Of a DNA stretch of 64,000 nt, positions 11,603 through 23,554 are shown one piece after another; the first letter of the stretch is position 1; each line of letters opens with the position of its first letter. The stretch spans positions 1,616,001 through 1,680,000 of the forward strand of contig JAJNNQ010000137.1 in the NCBI GenBank assembly GCA_027886175.1. The letters are read 5' to 3'. This DNA comes from Phylloscopus collybita. Lineage: Eukaryota > Chordata > Aves > Passeriformes > Phylloscopidae. The position numbers were made by a program, and so were the translations under genes. A model generated the notes under the pieces. That model had not been told where the DNA came from, ran no database searches, and worked only from the letters and a program-made list of their open reading frames with translations.

Positions 11603-11946
11603 GCACAAAGAGAAAAAACAAACAAACACACAAACACACAAACACACACAAAACAACAACAACAAAAACCAAACCAAACAAAAAAAACCCAAAAAAACCA
11701 AAACCAAAACAAACAAAACACAAAACAAAAACAAAACAAAAACAACCAAAACCAAAACAAAACCGAACAAAAACAACCAAAACCCCCAAAACAAACAAAA
11801 ACAATCAAACAAACCCCAAAAAAACCCCAAACCAACCAAACAAAAAAACCCCAAAAAATAAACCAAAAAAACCAAAACAAAAAACCAACCAAATAAAAAA
11901 AAACACAACAAAAAACCCACAACAAAACAAAACAACAACAAAACCA
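11603..11946. repeat. A/C-only low-complexity tract
   Basis: About 340 bp of the + strand is almost entirely A and C (CAAAA, CAAA, CACA and ACC units), with about one G and a few T. It is interrupted by no longer unit. The open frames through it on both strands (Lys/Asn/Thr/Gln-rich or Phe/Val/Cys-rich) are artefacts of the composition. Confidence 0.95.
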
Positions 11947-13130
11947 AACTCTCAGCCCAGAACCCTGAGGGGGAACAAGACCTGACCTATTTTTATCTCA
12001 TGAACTGACTACAGATGAAGGCTTGGCTCCCCAGAGAGAAGCCACTTCTCCAGGCCAAATGTGGCTTGTCACGTGAGGCAGGACGTGGTTTTCCACTTGG
12101 ATGTCCCTCCCTGCCCAGTCGGTGCTCACAGAGAGACAAAGATGATTTTAACTCTGAAATTCAGGCCCAGGGCCAAAGCTGAGTGCACCTGGACTGGCTC
12201 AGCCCAGCCTGGAATTGTCCAGTGTGAGGAATATCTGGGTGGGCAAGCTCAGCACACAGTGCCTGCCTGTGGGGCTGGGCAGGGAGCCACCAAGTGAGGC
12301 CATAAATGGATAAAAAAAATGAGGTTGGATACTTCTGTAATGCAACACAAGGCAGGGATGGCACGGAATAAAAAGCAGGAAGGGATTTTACAAGTTCCTT
12401 TGAGGTAGCATCAGGGTAACCCAGCTCATGTGTCTCACCCCAGGGCCAGGTGGGAATTGTTTTGTAGCCCTGGTGGGTTTTCCCCCAGCCTTTTGAGGCA
12501 CCATCAGCCTGGCCCAGGAGGGCCCTGCAGAGGGAGGGGTTGGTGCTCCCTCTCTCCTCTTGGGGGTGTTTGAGATCCTGACAGGATCAGATCTTTCATT
12601 CAGGGACCAAATTCAGCCTCCCACCAGCTGCAGGGAGATGCCTTTACAATAACAACCCTTGAACTTCCATCTTTCCAGCCCTGCTTCGTCATCTCTTGTG
12701 CCTTTGGACCAGGCCTTGCTTTGGCTTTGTGGGGACCTGACATCCTAAAATTTTCCCAGAATTTCCTCTAACCCAAGAGGGATGGGAAAAGCAGCAAAAC
12801 CCAGAGCAGCAGCCAGTTTATTTCCACCACTGCCCTGCAGCTCAGCCTCTCCTCCTCCTCCTTCTCTCCCACCTCCAAATCCATCCCAAATCTGCTGCCT
12901 GCCTACACCTGGGGCACTTTGGTGCTGCTGGGCATTTTTGGCAGCAAGGGGTTGAGAGAGTGGCTCCATCAGAGCTTTTTGCAGCCAAATGCTTAAATTC
13001 CTGTGAGCTGTTTTATCCTCTGGCCCCTAAGGAAACAGGAGAAAAGGAACAGTGATGAGCTGCTGAGCTTGGACCATCTCTGAGAGTTTTTGGAGATCCC
13101 TGAGGAGGAAGAGGCTGAGCCAGGAGGGAT
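11947..13130. other. Unique noncoding sequence
   Basis: About 1.2 kb with no gene or interspersed repeat recognised. Confidence 0.4.
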
Positions 13131-13206
13131 TTTTGTTGGTTTGGTTTGGTTTTTGTTTGTTTGTTTGGGGTTTTGTTTGTTTGTTTTGGTTTTTCTTTTT
13201 CTACAT
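13131..13206. repeat. T/G-rich simple repeat (GTTT/GGTTT)n
   Basis: Degenerate GTTT and GGTTT units over about 75 bp. Confidence 0.9.
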
Positions 13207-14739
13207 TGCCTTTTTTCCCCTTTCTTTAAAAGCCAACAAAAAGTATCCATGTGCACCTGAAGCACTAAAGTGCTCCGTGCCAGGAAATGACAAAAATATT
13301 CATTACTTGCCTGGGTACCTGAGTTTTTTAAGCTCAGAGTGAGTTCCTAGGCAGGTGGCAAAGCACAAATAACCCAGAGGAGTGGGAAGGGCAGAGATGA
13401 GGAGGGGAGACAAGGAGGAGGGCGTGGTTGGCTTTCATCTCTCTCAGCTGGATCTCATCAGGGTGCTTTGGTCAACCAGAAATGCCCAGCCTGGCTTGAG
13501 TGGACTCCATCCTTTAAAAACCAGGCTCCCTGATCAAGCTGCTGTGACTCTTGGGAGGGTTTTGTGCCCCAGCAGACCCCTCCTGCAGCCCAGGGTGCTC
13601 CTGTTGTGCAGCCTCTTTAATGAGCCTCTCACCACCTGTTGGATGGGCACAGCAAAGTCTGCTCTGATTCCAGAGCAGGAGCTTGGAATAAAAGGGCAAA
13701 ATCATGTCCAAACCCAGCCCTGCACAGACTGCTCAGGGTGGAGGGACCACAGCTTTAATTTCATGCACTTTTGGGGTGGTTGGTGCACCTGAATGTTGTT
13801 TTTCTCTAAGACATGGTCCTTTAGTTACTTCATCCCATGGTGGATGGGATGTTTGCTGTTGATTCTTTGTCCCATTTGTGCCTCTCTGCACTCAGATGAG
13901 CTCCTTGGTGGGGCATTAACAAATCAGCAGTAAAGCAAACATTGTGGAATGGATTTTCTGATGAGGAGCAGTTCCTGGCTGAACTCTGGAGATGGGACAG
14001 GCAGGATTTGAATGTCAGGTATTGGCAACACTTCCTAAAGTGCATTGCAATTTGGCAAACCCTGGGGTTTGTGTAAAAACTGTATTTCATAGATTATTCA
14101 CAAATTTTGTAACTTTTTTAATCCTTTTTTTTTTTTTTTTTTTTCGTCTATGTACCACTTTTTCCAAGCTTCAGGTTTCCAGGAATGGAGAAGAAGATTG
14201 GAATGAGCAAAATAAACAGGTCATGGTGAGACAGCTTAGGTGGTTAGTGGAGATTGGATCTGATTGGATCACTCTAAAAAGGAGTGTGGATAAAAATAAT
14301 ACAAACACAACCCCAAAATCTTTAATTGCCTTGTCTTGTTTGTTTTCTTTTATGTCCTTTTTTTTTTTTAATAAATGGAATATCAGACTGTGACCATGAG
14401 CAAGATGAAAAGCAGAGGGTGGGAAGACAACATGGAAATTCTTAATTGCCCTCCAGGAAAAGTATCCATCAGGAATATTGCCCAGCAATGGGTACATGGC
14501 AATTCTTGAGTGATTTTAGCTTTGGATGCTGAACACAAAGTTCCTGCTAAAAGCTTTCCTCCAAACCTTCCTGTGGAAAGTGTTTGTTTAGAAATATTGG
14601 CGTTTTGCAATGAATAACAATGTCAGTGAAAAAAGTCCTCCTGGAGTATGAATTCCCCTGAGCCTGTGCATTAATCCAGGTACCATGTTCATTTTTATCA
14701 GGTTTATTCTTCCCTAGAGGCTGAGCCAAAGAGCTTCCA
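13207..14739. other. Unique noncoding sequence
   Basis: No gene is recognised. A poly(T) run of ~18 sits near 14128-14145 and a shorter one near 14359. Confidence 0.4.
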
Positions 14740-14950
14740 ATTTACCCAGGTCATTAGTGATTTATATGATAATTGGATCTAAGTTGATTTTAACTATTTG
14801 CTTTAAATCTCCTGGGATTTGTATTCTCGGACATTTTAATGCCACTGGAAATTTCACTGATTAAGCAAAGACAAGTATATGTACTTAATTAGTCCTGAAA
14901 ACCAATTAGTCCTTCGTCAGTCAAATTAATCTTGTATCTGGACTTTAAAT
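14740..14950. other. AT-rich tract resembling a conserved noncoding element
   Basis: Repeat-free sequence with many homeodomain-type cores: GTCATTAGTGATTTATATG, GATAATTGGATC, ACTTAATTAGTCC, CCAATTAGTCC, CAAATTAATC. It has no coding frame. Conservation is inferred from base composition and motif density only. Confidence 0.3.
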
Positions 14951-15307
14951 GAGTTCTAAGAATTTTGGGGTTTGACCTTTCTGGGCTTGAGGGTGGAGTT
15001 CAGCACATTCCCCCCGGGATGCTCAGCTTTGTCCTCCTTTGTTTCTGCTGCCATGGAATGTCTGAAATGCAGTCGTGGGTGATCATCCAAACGGAAGAAT
15101 GGACATGGGAATGATGGTGGAGCTGATCTCTTGAGGATGGAAGGCCATAAGAACATTGAAGTGCTCTGTTGGGTCTTCCTGCCCTCATGGCAGTGACCAA
15201 GAGTCTTTGTAGTGCCAGGACAGACTGACAGCATCCATGGGTTGCCTGGGGTTTTCTGGCTGCAGCCTGGATGCAGGAAATGTGATCTTCTTCCCATGCA
15301 GGTTAAT

Positions 15308-15412
15308 ATCTCCTCCCAGTTCTTTTTTGTTTGTTGGGTTGGTTTGGGGTGGATTTTTTTGTTTTGTTTCATTTTTGTTTTTGTTTTTTTTTGTTTTGTT
15401 TTCATTAGGATT
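15308..15412. repeat. T/G-rich simple repeat
   Basis: A degenerate GTTTT/GTTT/GGTT tract immediately upstream of a minus-strand CR1 end. Confidence 0.85.
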
Positions 15413-15424
15413 GGGATGGATATC

Positions 15425-15600
15425 CCAGAATCACAGAATGGGGAAGGTTGGGAGGTACCACTGGAGCTCACCCAGTCTAACCCCACCCTGCTCCAGCAGC
15501 TGCTCAGGGTTGTATCCAGACAGCTGTTGAATATCTCCAGGGAAGGAGACTCCACAAGCTCTCTGGGGAGATCTGTTCCCAGATCCCTCCCATCCATGCA
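15425..15600 (-). mobile_element. CR1 LINE 3'-end fragment
   Basis: It starts CCAGAATCACAGAATGGGGA and contains CAGTCTAACCCCACCCTGCT and GTTGAATATCTCCAGGGAAG, followed by GAGACTCCACAAGCTCTCTG. This is the CR1 subfamily in which the terminal block reads 'TATCTCCAGGGAAGGAGA', distinct from the 1163 type. Confidence 0.9.
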
Positions 15601-17539
15601 GGACCTCCTGAGGATGGTGATGACCCACCTACATTTCTGCTCTTTGGCTGCAGGGCCCACAAGGACTCTGGTGAGGTAAGAATCACCCTCCCCCCACTAA
15701 TTAAACTCAATTTTTCCTCAATTTGGCATGTTCTGGTTTTGCCCACAATTTTTTTTTTTGTGTAGGACCCCAAATCTCCAAGAATGTGGCCTGTGGACCC
15801 AGAGGCTAAGTCTGACACTTGAGAAATGACAAAATTTTGGTTCTTCTCCAGGTCTGAGGTGTGCAGCAGTAGGTGGAGGGGCACCAGTGAGACCAGTGTC
15901 CCCAGAGCTGGGGAAGAAGGGGCAGATGTGGGGTCTGGATTCATCCTGCCTGGAGGAGGAGGAGGCTGTGCTGGGAAGGGCTGGGATGTGGTGGTGGAAA
16001 AGGTCTGGGAGATGAAGAAGGTGTGGCAGTAAATCTGCAGAACTCCTCTTACTTCCTTGCAGTCCTTGGCCATCTGGGATACTGGAAGGTCCAGAACTGG
16101 ATTTGAGGCTCAATTTTAGGCTCAATTTGTCCACCCAAATTTATCCTCCACCCTTTGATCCTCCTCCTGCCATGAGCACTTCCAGTGGATACCGATTGCA
16201 GCAGGGAATGACCCTTGGGAATAGACAGAGGAGGTCATTTGGTCAAGGGTCAGGGAGGAAGTCTGAGATGGAGCCAAGAATAGACCCCTGCTCCATTCAG
16301 CTCCTTCTCCTGCTCTTCCCAGCAAGGCAAACAACTGGACACATCCAGTCTGCTGGGACCAGGAGCCGAGCCAAAGGTCAGAGCTTGGGCACAAAGATGC
16401 TTCTGTCAGCAAGGCTCTGATCTGGGCTGAGGCTGAGAGTCAAGGCTGGCTCAGATAGAGATGGGGCTGGGGGCTGGGAGGCTGAGGCAGAGCAGTGATT
16501 ATCTGGGAAAAGAAACTTGGAGAGGGAGGAGTGTGAAGGGATGAAGGGGTGGAGACTGTGCAGGGTGCAGCTCTGTCTGTGGGGCAGCTGCTCCTCCCGG
16601 GGCTGTGGTCACCAGGAGGAGCCATGGGTGGCTCAGGTCCCCCTTCTGACCCTGACTCTTGCTGTCCTCTTGCCCCACCTGAGCAGTGTGGCCTTGCACC
16701 TCCACAGCCTGAGCTCTCCTCCCTGTAGATGATCCCCCTGTGATTCCCATCATTTTCAGGAGAGGGCCTGCAGGACTTTGTCCTGTTGCAGCCTCGTGGT
16801 GATCCCTGAGGTCTGAGGATCCCAGAACTTCCATCCACCCTCTAATTTCTCAGTAACTGGGGCTCTTTGTCTTGGAGGAGATGTTCAGAACTGTCCCTCT
16901 GACCAGGGAAGGATGTAGAGGGTCCCCTGCAGCTGGGATAATCATTTTTGGAAGGTGAAGAGCACAGCATCCTGATGTAGATCCACCAGAGTGAAAGGCA
17001 GGGAGAGCAGACAGGGGAAGGAAGCCAAACCCACCCTGTTGGCTTTGAGGTTTCACTCAGGCTCTCTCTCTGTAGCATCTCTTTAGTGTTTTTAACCACT
17101 GAGAGGCCTTAAAACGCATGAATTAATGAATGGCCATTCTTTTCCTCTGATGACCATCCCCACTGTGCAGGACAGGACCCTGCCCTCCTGTCACTCCTGC
17201 AGTCTCCCCCATTCTAATCCCAAATCCTTTGGATTCAGTTGTCTCATCCTGTGAATTTATCAGAGGGCAGAATTTGGCTGGTGCTGCCTGGTCAGGGGTT
17301 TCTGTAACTAAACAGTGACTCCTTTTCCCCTTAGAATAAGCCTTTTGCAAGTCCCAAAGCAGGGCATCAGGAATTTAGGAAACTCTTCCTGCAAACATTC
17401 CCCAGCCTCTCATCCCCTGTCCAGCTGGAGAGGAGCTGTCTGCAGAGAGCTGGGGTTTAATGCACTCCCGAGCCTGGATGGATTGTCTGCTCCCCCACTC
17501 CAGTTGGAAGCCCTTTTCCAGGATGTCTGAGAGCTGTCA
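15601..17539. other. Unique noncoding sequence
   Basis: About 1.9 kb without a recognised gene or repeat. Confidence 0.4.
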
Positions 17540-17890
17540 TTTATTATCCACAGAAACTATAAGCTGAAATCTATAGCTGCAGCTTCAGTGAAGGGTAATT
17601 CCTGCTGGAGCCGGGAGCTGAGGCTGTTAAAACGAGACTCTTCCTGCAGAAAGCAACCCTTTAATGACTCTCAAATGCAGCTCAGACAACAACCACACCA
17701 CTTAAACACCCTCTCCAAAGATCCAGGCTCTGCTAAGTGGATTAACTGCTTAGGGAACTCTCCCAGTGTGGCGGCCAAACTCCGACCTTGTAATGGACCA
17801 ATTAAAAGGTCATTGTTACTCAGGGTTGCAGCTTCCTTGCAGGAAGAGCTTCCACACTCCCCTCTCCCACCCAAGGCCAATATTGACATT
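17540..17890. other. Repeat-free tract resembling a conserved noncoding element
   Basis: No interspersed repeat. Contains TTTATTATCC, GGGTAATTCC, GTGGATTAACTGCTTAG and CCAATTAAAAGGTCATTG, motifs of homeodomain and nuclear-receptor type. CpGs survive at GCCGGG, AACGAG and GGCGGCC although they are rare around it. Conservation is inferred. Confidence 0.3.
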
Positions 17891-18162
17891 TTAACCTGTT
17901 AACAACGGAGCAGTGAATTCACCCTTTGGATTCCTCTTTGTGTTTTGGAAGGCACCAAGGAGTTAATACCAGAGATGCTCGCAAAGCTGGGAAGCGCAGG
18001 CAGCAGGAGAACCTCGTTGTCAAGGTTTTGTCAGGAAACTCTTTCTGTGGGGACAGATTCCTTGTCACCTGCTCTGCTGCTGACTCCTGCGCCCACCAAA
18101 CTGAGCCAGCCTGGATTTTCCAGCTGGAAAAGGCATTTCATGTCGTGTTGGCAGCACAAAGC

Positions 18163-18506
18163 TGTCGTAATTCGACACAAAGAAATGACACTCACACACT
18201 GGGATGTCCGAGGCAAGAAAGGGAAGTTTATTTACAGACTTCAACACTTACAGAATTCCAGCAGAGACCATGGATTGGAGGAAGAAAGTCTTCCCCTTCA
18301 ACGACGCTGGTCAACCCCACAGTCCATCAACAGTCTCCTCCTTGTGAGAAGAATGCAAACATGGTTATACTGTTACAATAACAACAAAGTTGTTTATGTA
18401 AAATCCTGTCTGATTCCATTGCAAAAGGTAAACACAGAAGGCTAAACCAGAACTTTGAAAAAACTTCTCAAAGAGACAGAGGAGAACAGCAAAAATCCAG
18501 ACAACA
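18163..18506 (-). mobile_element. Solo LTR, type 3 (copy 1)
   Basis: The left end is TGTCGTAATTCGACAC and the right end is CAGACAACA. The TSD is CAAAGC (18157-18162) and CAAAGT (18507-18512), 5 of 6 matching. The reverse complement aligns along its length with the + copies at 44779 and 45188, including the block around ACCATGGATTGGAGGAAGA and the TTTATTTACAGA complement of an AATAAA signal. No internal ERV sequence flanks it. The 6-bp TSD suggests a class II (ERVK-like) element. Confidence 0.9.
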
Positions 18507-19073
18507 CAAAGTCACCATCAGTCCTGGCCCACGGAGATTACTCCATCCTGGTCCTGACCCACCTCGCCATGGGAAGGTTCCCGAGCCCTTGCAAGTGTGG
18601 TGCCCCCCAATCCATGGCTGGTTTGATGTCCCCTGGCAGGAGAGCCCAAGGTGACCACACCAAGTCACCCAGATGGGCGATCCCAGGGATGCCTGTTTCC
18701 CTCCGGGCTGTTTGAGAAAACCCTGCCCAGGATGGGACACGAAACTTTCCCATCTTTGGAGCATTCTCCAACACCTGTTTTTTGTTGTGGATTTTTTTTT
18801 TTTTTTTTATATTACTTTGGCAAGCAGGGGAATGAGTGGGGGTGTTAATTCCTAGCAGAAGCACTGCAATCCTTCTGCTGTCACCTGCCTGTCTGGTCCC
18901 TAACCTTGAATGATGCACCCTGGCATCCCCAGGGACTTCCTCTGATTGATTGATCCCTATCTAAGCTGGCAGATGAAGGAGGATATTTACTGCACAGCCC
19001 AGAACCCTTCAGAAAGATGTTTTATTGAGGCTGCTCAGAGAACAGGAAATGCAATAAAGCACAGAGAGACAAA
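18507..19073. other. Unique noncoding sequence with a poly(T) run
   Basis: No gene is seen. A T run of about 17 lies at 18792-18808. Confidence 0.4.
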
Positions 19074-19196
19074 AGAAGAGAGGAAAATACAGCCTGCTAC
19101 CTGTTAGAAGAGAGGAAAATACTCCCTTACTGTTGGAAGAGAAGAAAATATACCCTGCTATCTGTTGGAAGAGAGGAAAATACCCCCTCCTGCCTT
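19074..19196 (+). repeat. ~32-bp minisatellite, also left arm of an inverted duplication
   Basis: Just under four tandem units begin GAAGAGAGGAAAATA and are 29-32 bp long. The first two units (19074-19142) are repeated in reverse complement at 19614-19682 with 68 of 69 positions identical. Confidence 0.93.
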
Positions 19197-19613
19197 TCAG
19201 GCCAGAGCAAGAGCTGGAGCAGCCCATCCTGCCCACTCACACAGGTCACTCTTTGGCCATCCCCTGCAGAAAGGGATAGCTGCTGTTTTCCAGCTGATGT
19301 ATTGACCCAATAAAAGGTATTATTACATTGCCCATCACCACTGACTGCAGCAGAGTGCTTTGGAGAGAGTGATGGCTCCCTTTGGAGATGCTCAGAGCAG
19401 GAAGAAGTGGGTGTGGATGTGTGTCAGCACGGGAGATCCCTCTGCCTGGAGGGAGCAGGGCTGTCCAAAGACAGTCAATGGGAACAGCTGCTTCTTTCTT
19501 CAGAGGATTTTGTGGAAAGGGGAATGCAGCTTTCCGTGTTTTAAACTGAAGTGCAGAGCAAGTTTAGATCTCAGGGATGCTCACCACTTCTGTTGGTTTC
19601 AGCAAGGCCCAAC

Positions 19614-19682
19614 TCTCTTCCAACAGTAAGGGAGTATTTTCGTCTCTTCTAACAGGTAGCAGGCTGTATTTTCCTCTCTTCT
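19614..19682 (-). repeat. Right arm of inverted duplication
   Basis: Reverse complement of 19074-19142 with a single mismatch (TTTTCG versus TTTTCC). The two arms are separated by 471 bp of apparently unique sequence. Only the first two minisatellite units are present on this side. Confidence 0.93.
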
Positions 19683-20671
19683 GAGGCAGTTTTTATCAGC
19701 AAATTGACTCCTGCAGCAGATGTGGCCTCAGAAATGTGCTTTTTTTGCCAGCCACAGGTGTGCATGTGTGCACCCTCACACACGGGCCCGGCCGTGCTCC
19801 TGCCCACCTTTCCCTGCACAGCACACACTTCCTCCATGGCATATAAATCCAGAGGGGATTTCACAGTTTTTGTTTTTGCTGCTTGTTTGATCCAGGGGCT
19901 CTCTAGTGAAATGCAGGAGCAGCCCAGAGCAGCTCCTCTCCCTCCCTCAGGTGCTCTGAGCACCAGGCTACACCCTCAGTGACCCCAGCTTTCCTTTTCC
20001 CCTGGTCCTGCACCTCTCAGCGAGGCAGCCTGGCACTGGTTATGGGCTGGGAAGGGATTTCACCTCCTAAAAGGATATCAGGTTGTGTTTGAGGCCTGTT
20101 ATCAGCTGCTGGAGGAGATGATAATCTCGTGGGTGAGATGTCCCATGGGGTTTTCCCATTGCAGGTCAATGGGGTCGCCTCTGCACCATCATTACAGGGA
20201 CACAAAGGTGCCCCATGCCTCACTCCTGGAGTTCCTTCCCTGGAATTTGGCCTAAGGAGGCCCCAGTTGTAAGAACACAGATGTGTTTCTGCTCTTGACA
20301 GGATAATCCTTCCTTCCTCTCCTGCCACAGGGTCCAGGGACAGCTTCAAGGCAAAGCCCAAGGGGATTATCTGGACGTGGCTTTGTTCCCTGCTCTGGAG
20401 GTGCAGGGATTACACGGAGGAGGCACCGTGGCTGATTAGTCAGCTCTGATTATCTCATTCACAAAAAAACAGCTCCTTTTGAAACTTCAAATGGTGCTCT
20501 CCAGCTTTGTGATGCTCTGAGGAGTCACAGGGAGACAGAGAGGGATGCTAAGCAATTCAATCCAGAGCCAAATGCCCTGGAAATGCTGTGATAATTGTAA
20601 AACTTGCTGCACATCATTCCCAGCTGCAAGCCTGGCAAACACCCCTGGGCCTCTCCTTTGTGTTAGGTTTG
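19683..20671. other. Unique noncoding sequence
   Basis: Nothing recognisable. Confidence 0.4.
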
Positions 20672-20790
20672 ATTTTATTTATGTTTTATAAGGTTATACA
20701 TAGATATATAATACGTATATTGTATATTAATATATAAATTTATATACATATATATAATTAAGGCTTATATTTTCTATATATTACGTGCAT
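20672..20790. repeat. AT-rich (TA)n-like low-complexity tract
   Basis: Irregular TATA/ATATAT sequence over about 110 bp. Confidence 0.9.
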
Positions 20791-21516
20791 GCAGACACAC
20801 GAACGCTGAAAGCAATTTTAAATTACGAATGGATTTTCCCTGCCCATAAATCACAGAGGAAATTCGCTGTAACAGCCCCAAACAACCCTGCCCTCCCCAC
20901 TTTGGCTGGAGGCAGAAGACACCCATGGTCCCTGTCAGTCACCCTGCCCTGAAAACATTTGCAGCAGAGGTCAGAGCTGGTGCAGCAGCAGCCCCAGGAA
21001 ATTCCAGCCGAGCTCTGGCTGTAACCTAGAGGTGAGATAAGGAAGAAAGGGAGAGGAGCTGTCAGGGAGAGGGTGTTGATGGAAGAGTTTCCGCCGTGTG
21101 AGCTCTGGATGAAGGCTCCTGGTGGTCTTGAATCACCTCTAACAAGTCCTTTGTGCTGCTGGATGTAAAATAAAGTGCCAAGGGTGGGTTACAAACACTG
21201 GGGCTGTGCTTGGAGCTGGTCCCCTCCCAACACAGGGTCACGCTGAGGGCTCTGCTCTCCTTCGTCCCTTGTTTTCCAGTCTCATCCTTTCTCACCTCCC
21301 ACTGTCTCTCCAGCTCTGTCTCTCCAGTTCTGTCTCTCCTTTTCCCATGAGAGCTGGGAAGAGGAAGAGCAGCACCCACTCCCTCAGTGCTGGTCCCAGG
21401 ACAAGACAGAGAGGAGCCATTCCCTGCCAACCATTCCCTGCCAACTCCACGGGCAGAATTCCAGCCTCTTGCTTCTCACATCTCCAGCCTGCAGGACCCC
21501 AGCTCTTCCTCACCAG
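20791..21516. other. Unique noncoding sequence
   Basis: No gene or repeat recognised. A weak internal repetition of GTCTCTCCAG/TTC occurs near 21303-21340. Confidence 0.4.
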
Positions 21517-21724
21517 TCCATCCATCCATCCATCCATCCATCCATCCATCCATCCATCTATTTATCCATCCATCCATCATCCATCCATCCATCCATCATC
21601 TGTCCATCCTTCCATCATCCATTATCCATCCATCCATCCATTTATCTATCCATTTATCTATCCATCCATCCATTTATCCATCCATTTATCCATCCATCTA
21701 TCCATCCATCCATTTATCCATCCA
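21517..21724. repeat. (TCCA)n microsatellite with TTTA variants
   Basis: About 50 units of TCCA, with interspersed TTTATCCA and TCATCCA variants over ~208 bp. Frames across it encode Ser-Ile-His-Pro repeats and are not genes. Confidence 0.97.
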
Positions 21725-22161
21725 GGGGTCCTCCAGCTTTTCCCTCTTAGGATGCAGCTCACCAGAAACTGTTAGAGGCTTTTTGGGGCTTTCAGCACTG
21801 GAACCCTGCCTCTCCTCTCCGTGTATCAAGTATAGAAGGATGGAAATTGGCTGGAACATCGAGATATTCATCATGCTCCTTTCTGACTATGTGAGGATAG
21901 TTAAATATTTTTAGGACATGGCCATGTGTCATATTTTAGCCAATTTTCTGGGATCCTTGGATGCACAGGTTCATGCATGTTTGCCAGATGGACTCAGGAC
22001 TGTGGGACAGCACTTCCATCATGGTTTTGACAGTGACCCTGAGAAAGCTCCTTTTGTACCAGTGACTCCCCACGAGAGCAGAAAGATCTGCTTCCATGCC
22101 CACAGATCCATGAGTATTCCTGAGGGCAGCTGGGCTGCTCTGAATAGCTCTGGATTCTCAG

Positions 22162-22588
22162 CTAGAAATGAAGGATTCATACCCAAAGTCCAAGATGCCT
22201 GGAAAGGGTTTGGGCCTGAAGGTTTTGCTTTTCTCCTCTTTGCTTCTTTGCTTGATTTCTGTGGTTCTGTTCTTTGCTCTCTGGTTTGACCCAGCCAACA
22301 GCAAGTGGTCACTTGCAAGAAAAAAGCTGCAGTTGTGTCACTCTGAGCCAGCACAGTTTGCAAATGTTGGGGGAATGGGGGCAGGGAATCCCTCTCCTCC
22401 CTGCAAAATCCACCCAAATTCCCCTACAGACAGAAGGGGCAAAGTTGATAGGAAAGGCAGAGCTGTGAAACAGCAGAACTATGAGGACAGGCTGAAATTA
22501 ATCCAGCAGTCCCAGAAAAGCTACCAGGACATCTCAGGAATTGCTGCCAGTGACTCTGTGGTGGTTCTGCAGGAAAAACAAGATCCTG
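22162..22588 (+). CDS. Candidate first coding exon of an unrecognised single-pass membrane protein
   Basis: I do not recognise this protein. The frame opens at ATG 22168; a second ATG is at 22195. It reads a short basic N-terminus (Lys2, 7, 9, 13, 18), a strong hydrophobic segment at about residues 17-40, then a polar stem rich in Lys, Gln and Ser with several Cys. That is the layout of a type II Golgi-type protein such as a glycosyltransferase or sulfotransferase, but no catalytic motif is present. A possible acceptor AG lies at 22160-22161 and a possible donor GTCAGT at 22589. Unspliced, the frame stays open to 22647. Codon choice looks more protein-like than any other frame in the window. 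It could still be a chance frame or a decayed copy. Confidence 0.4.
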
Positions 22589-23524
22589 GTCAGTTCCAGG
22601 CTGGTCAGATCCAGGCTGAAAGGCACCAAAGCAGGGATTTCATGTAGCCAGAAATACGAACCATTCTCCTGTGCAGACATTGTCCTGATAAATAGACAAC
22701 TGGGTTGGGAGGGACAGGAGGGACTTGGGAAATTGCAGGTCAGCTTTGGGTTTAACCACAGCTTTCTTACAGTAAGGGATAGAGAGACATGGATAAGAAT
22801 TAATACAGAAAATTCTTAGGTAATATTTTGATGGCTACATGGAGTAAAAACTGCTAGAAATCAAAGTGAAATGCAGGGCATTGTAGAACTGTCATGTAGA
22901 ATGGAATGAGCTTCCCACCAATTCCAACCTGTCTTTCCAGCACTGGGTTTACAGGAGGGCCCCCTCCAACACCTCCTGGCTTTGTGTACAATGAGAAGTG
23001 CTGGCCACAGCTGAAAGGGGCTTGGTGAGGCCTTGGTGCTGTGGAAATTCCCCAAGTTGTGCTCTCCAAGCCATCCAGGATGGCTGTGTTGGCAGTTCCC
23101 TGCTCTCAGGCCACGCTGAGCCAGTTCATCATCACTGTGCTGAATCTTTCTGACACCAAGTGGGTATTAAATATCCCACTACTTTCAAAAAATACCTTGA
23201 AGGCTTCATCTTGTCTCACTTCCCTTTCCAGGATATTTTTCTTGGAGGAGACACCCCCATCTCCTCTAAAGTATCACTGGGAGCTGACATTTTCTCTGAA
23301 ACCTCTGCCACACCATACCCCTGAGGAAGCCATTTCAGTAATGACCTATCAGTGTTCCTAAGTGTTTTAAATACCAGCCCTAAGGGTTTGATTTACCTGA
23401 AGGGACCTCATGCATGCCCCAGCAGTTTGGAGATTCTTGTCTTTCACTCCTAGTTCCCCAACAATTGAAATAGTCCTGTACTTTTTGTCCATCACGCCCA
23501 GCATAATTAAAAAACAATTTTTGG
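22589..23524. other. Unique noncoding sequence
   Basis: No further exon could be supported downstream of the candidate exon. No repeat is recognised. Confidence 0.4.
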
Positions 23525-23552
23525 TTTTTTTTTTTTTTTTTTTTTTTTTTTT
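23525..23552. repeat. Poly(T) tract
   Basis: 28 consecutive T. Confidence 0.97.
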
Positions 23553-23554
23553 GG

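Noticed and set aside
14956..15660. Minus-strand open frame of 234 codons
   Set aside because: It runs through a T/G simple repeat (Lys/Thr-rich stretch) and a CR1 fragment, so it is assembled from repeats.
21206..21914. Frames with Ser-Ile-His-Pro repeats
   Set aside because: These are translations of the (TCCA)n microsatellite.
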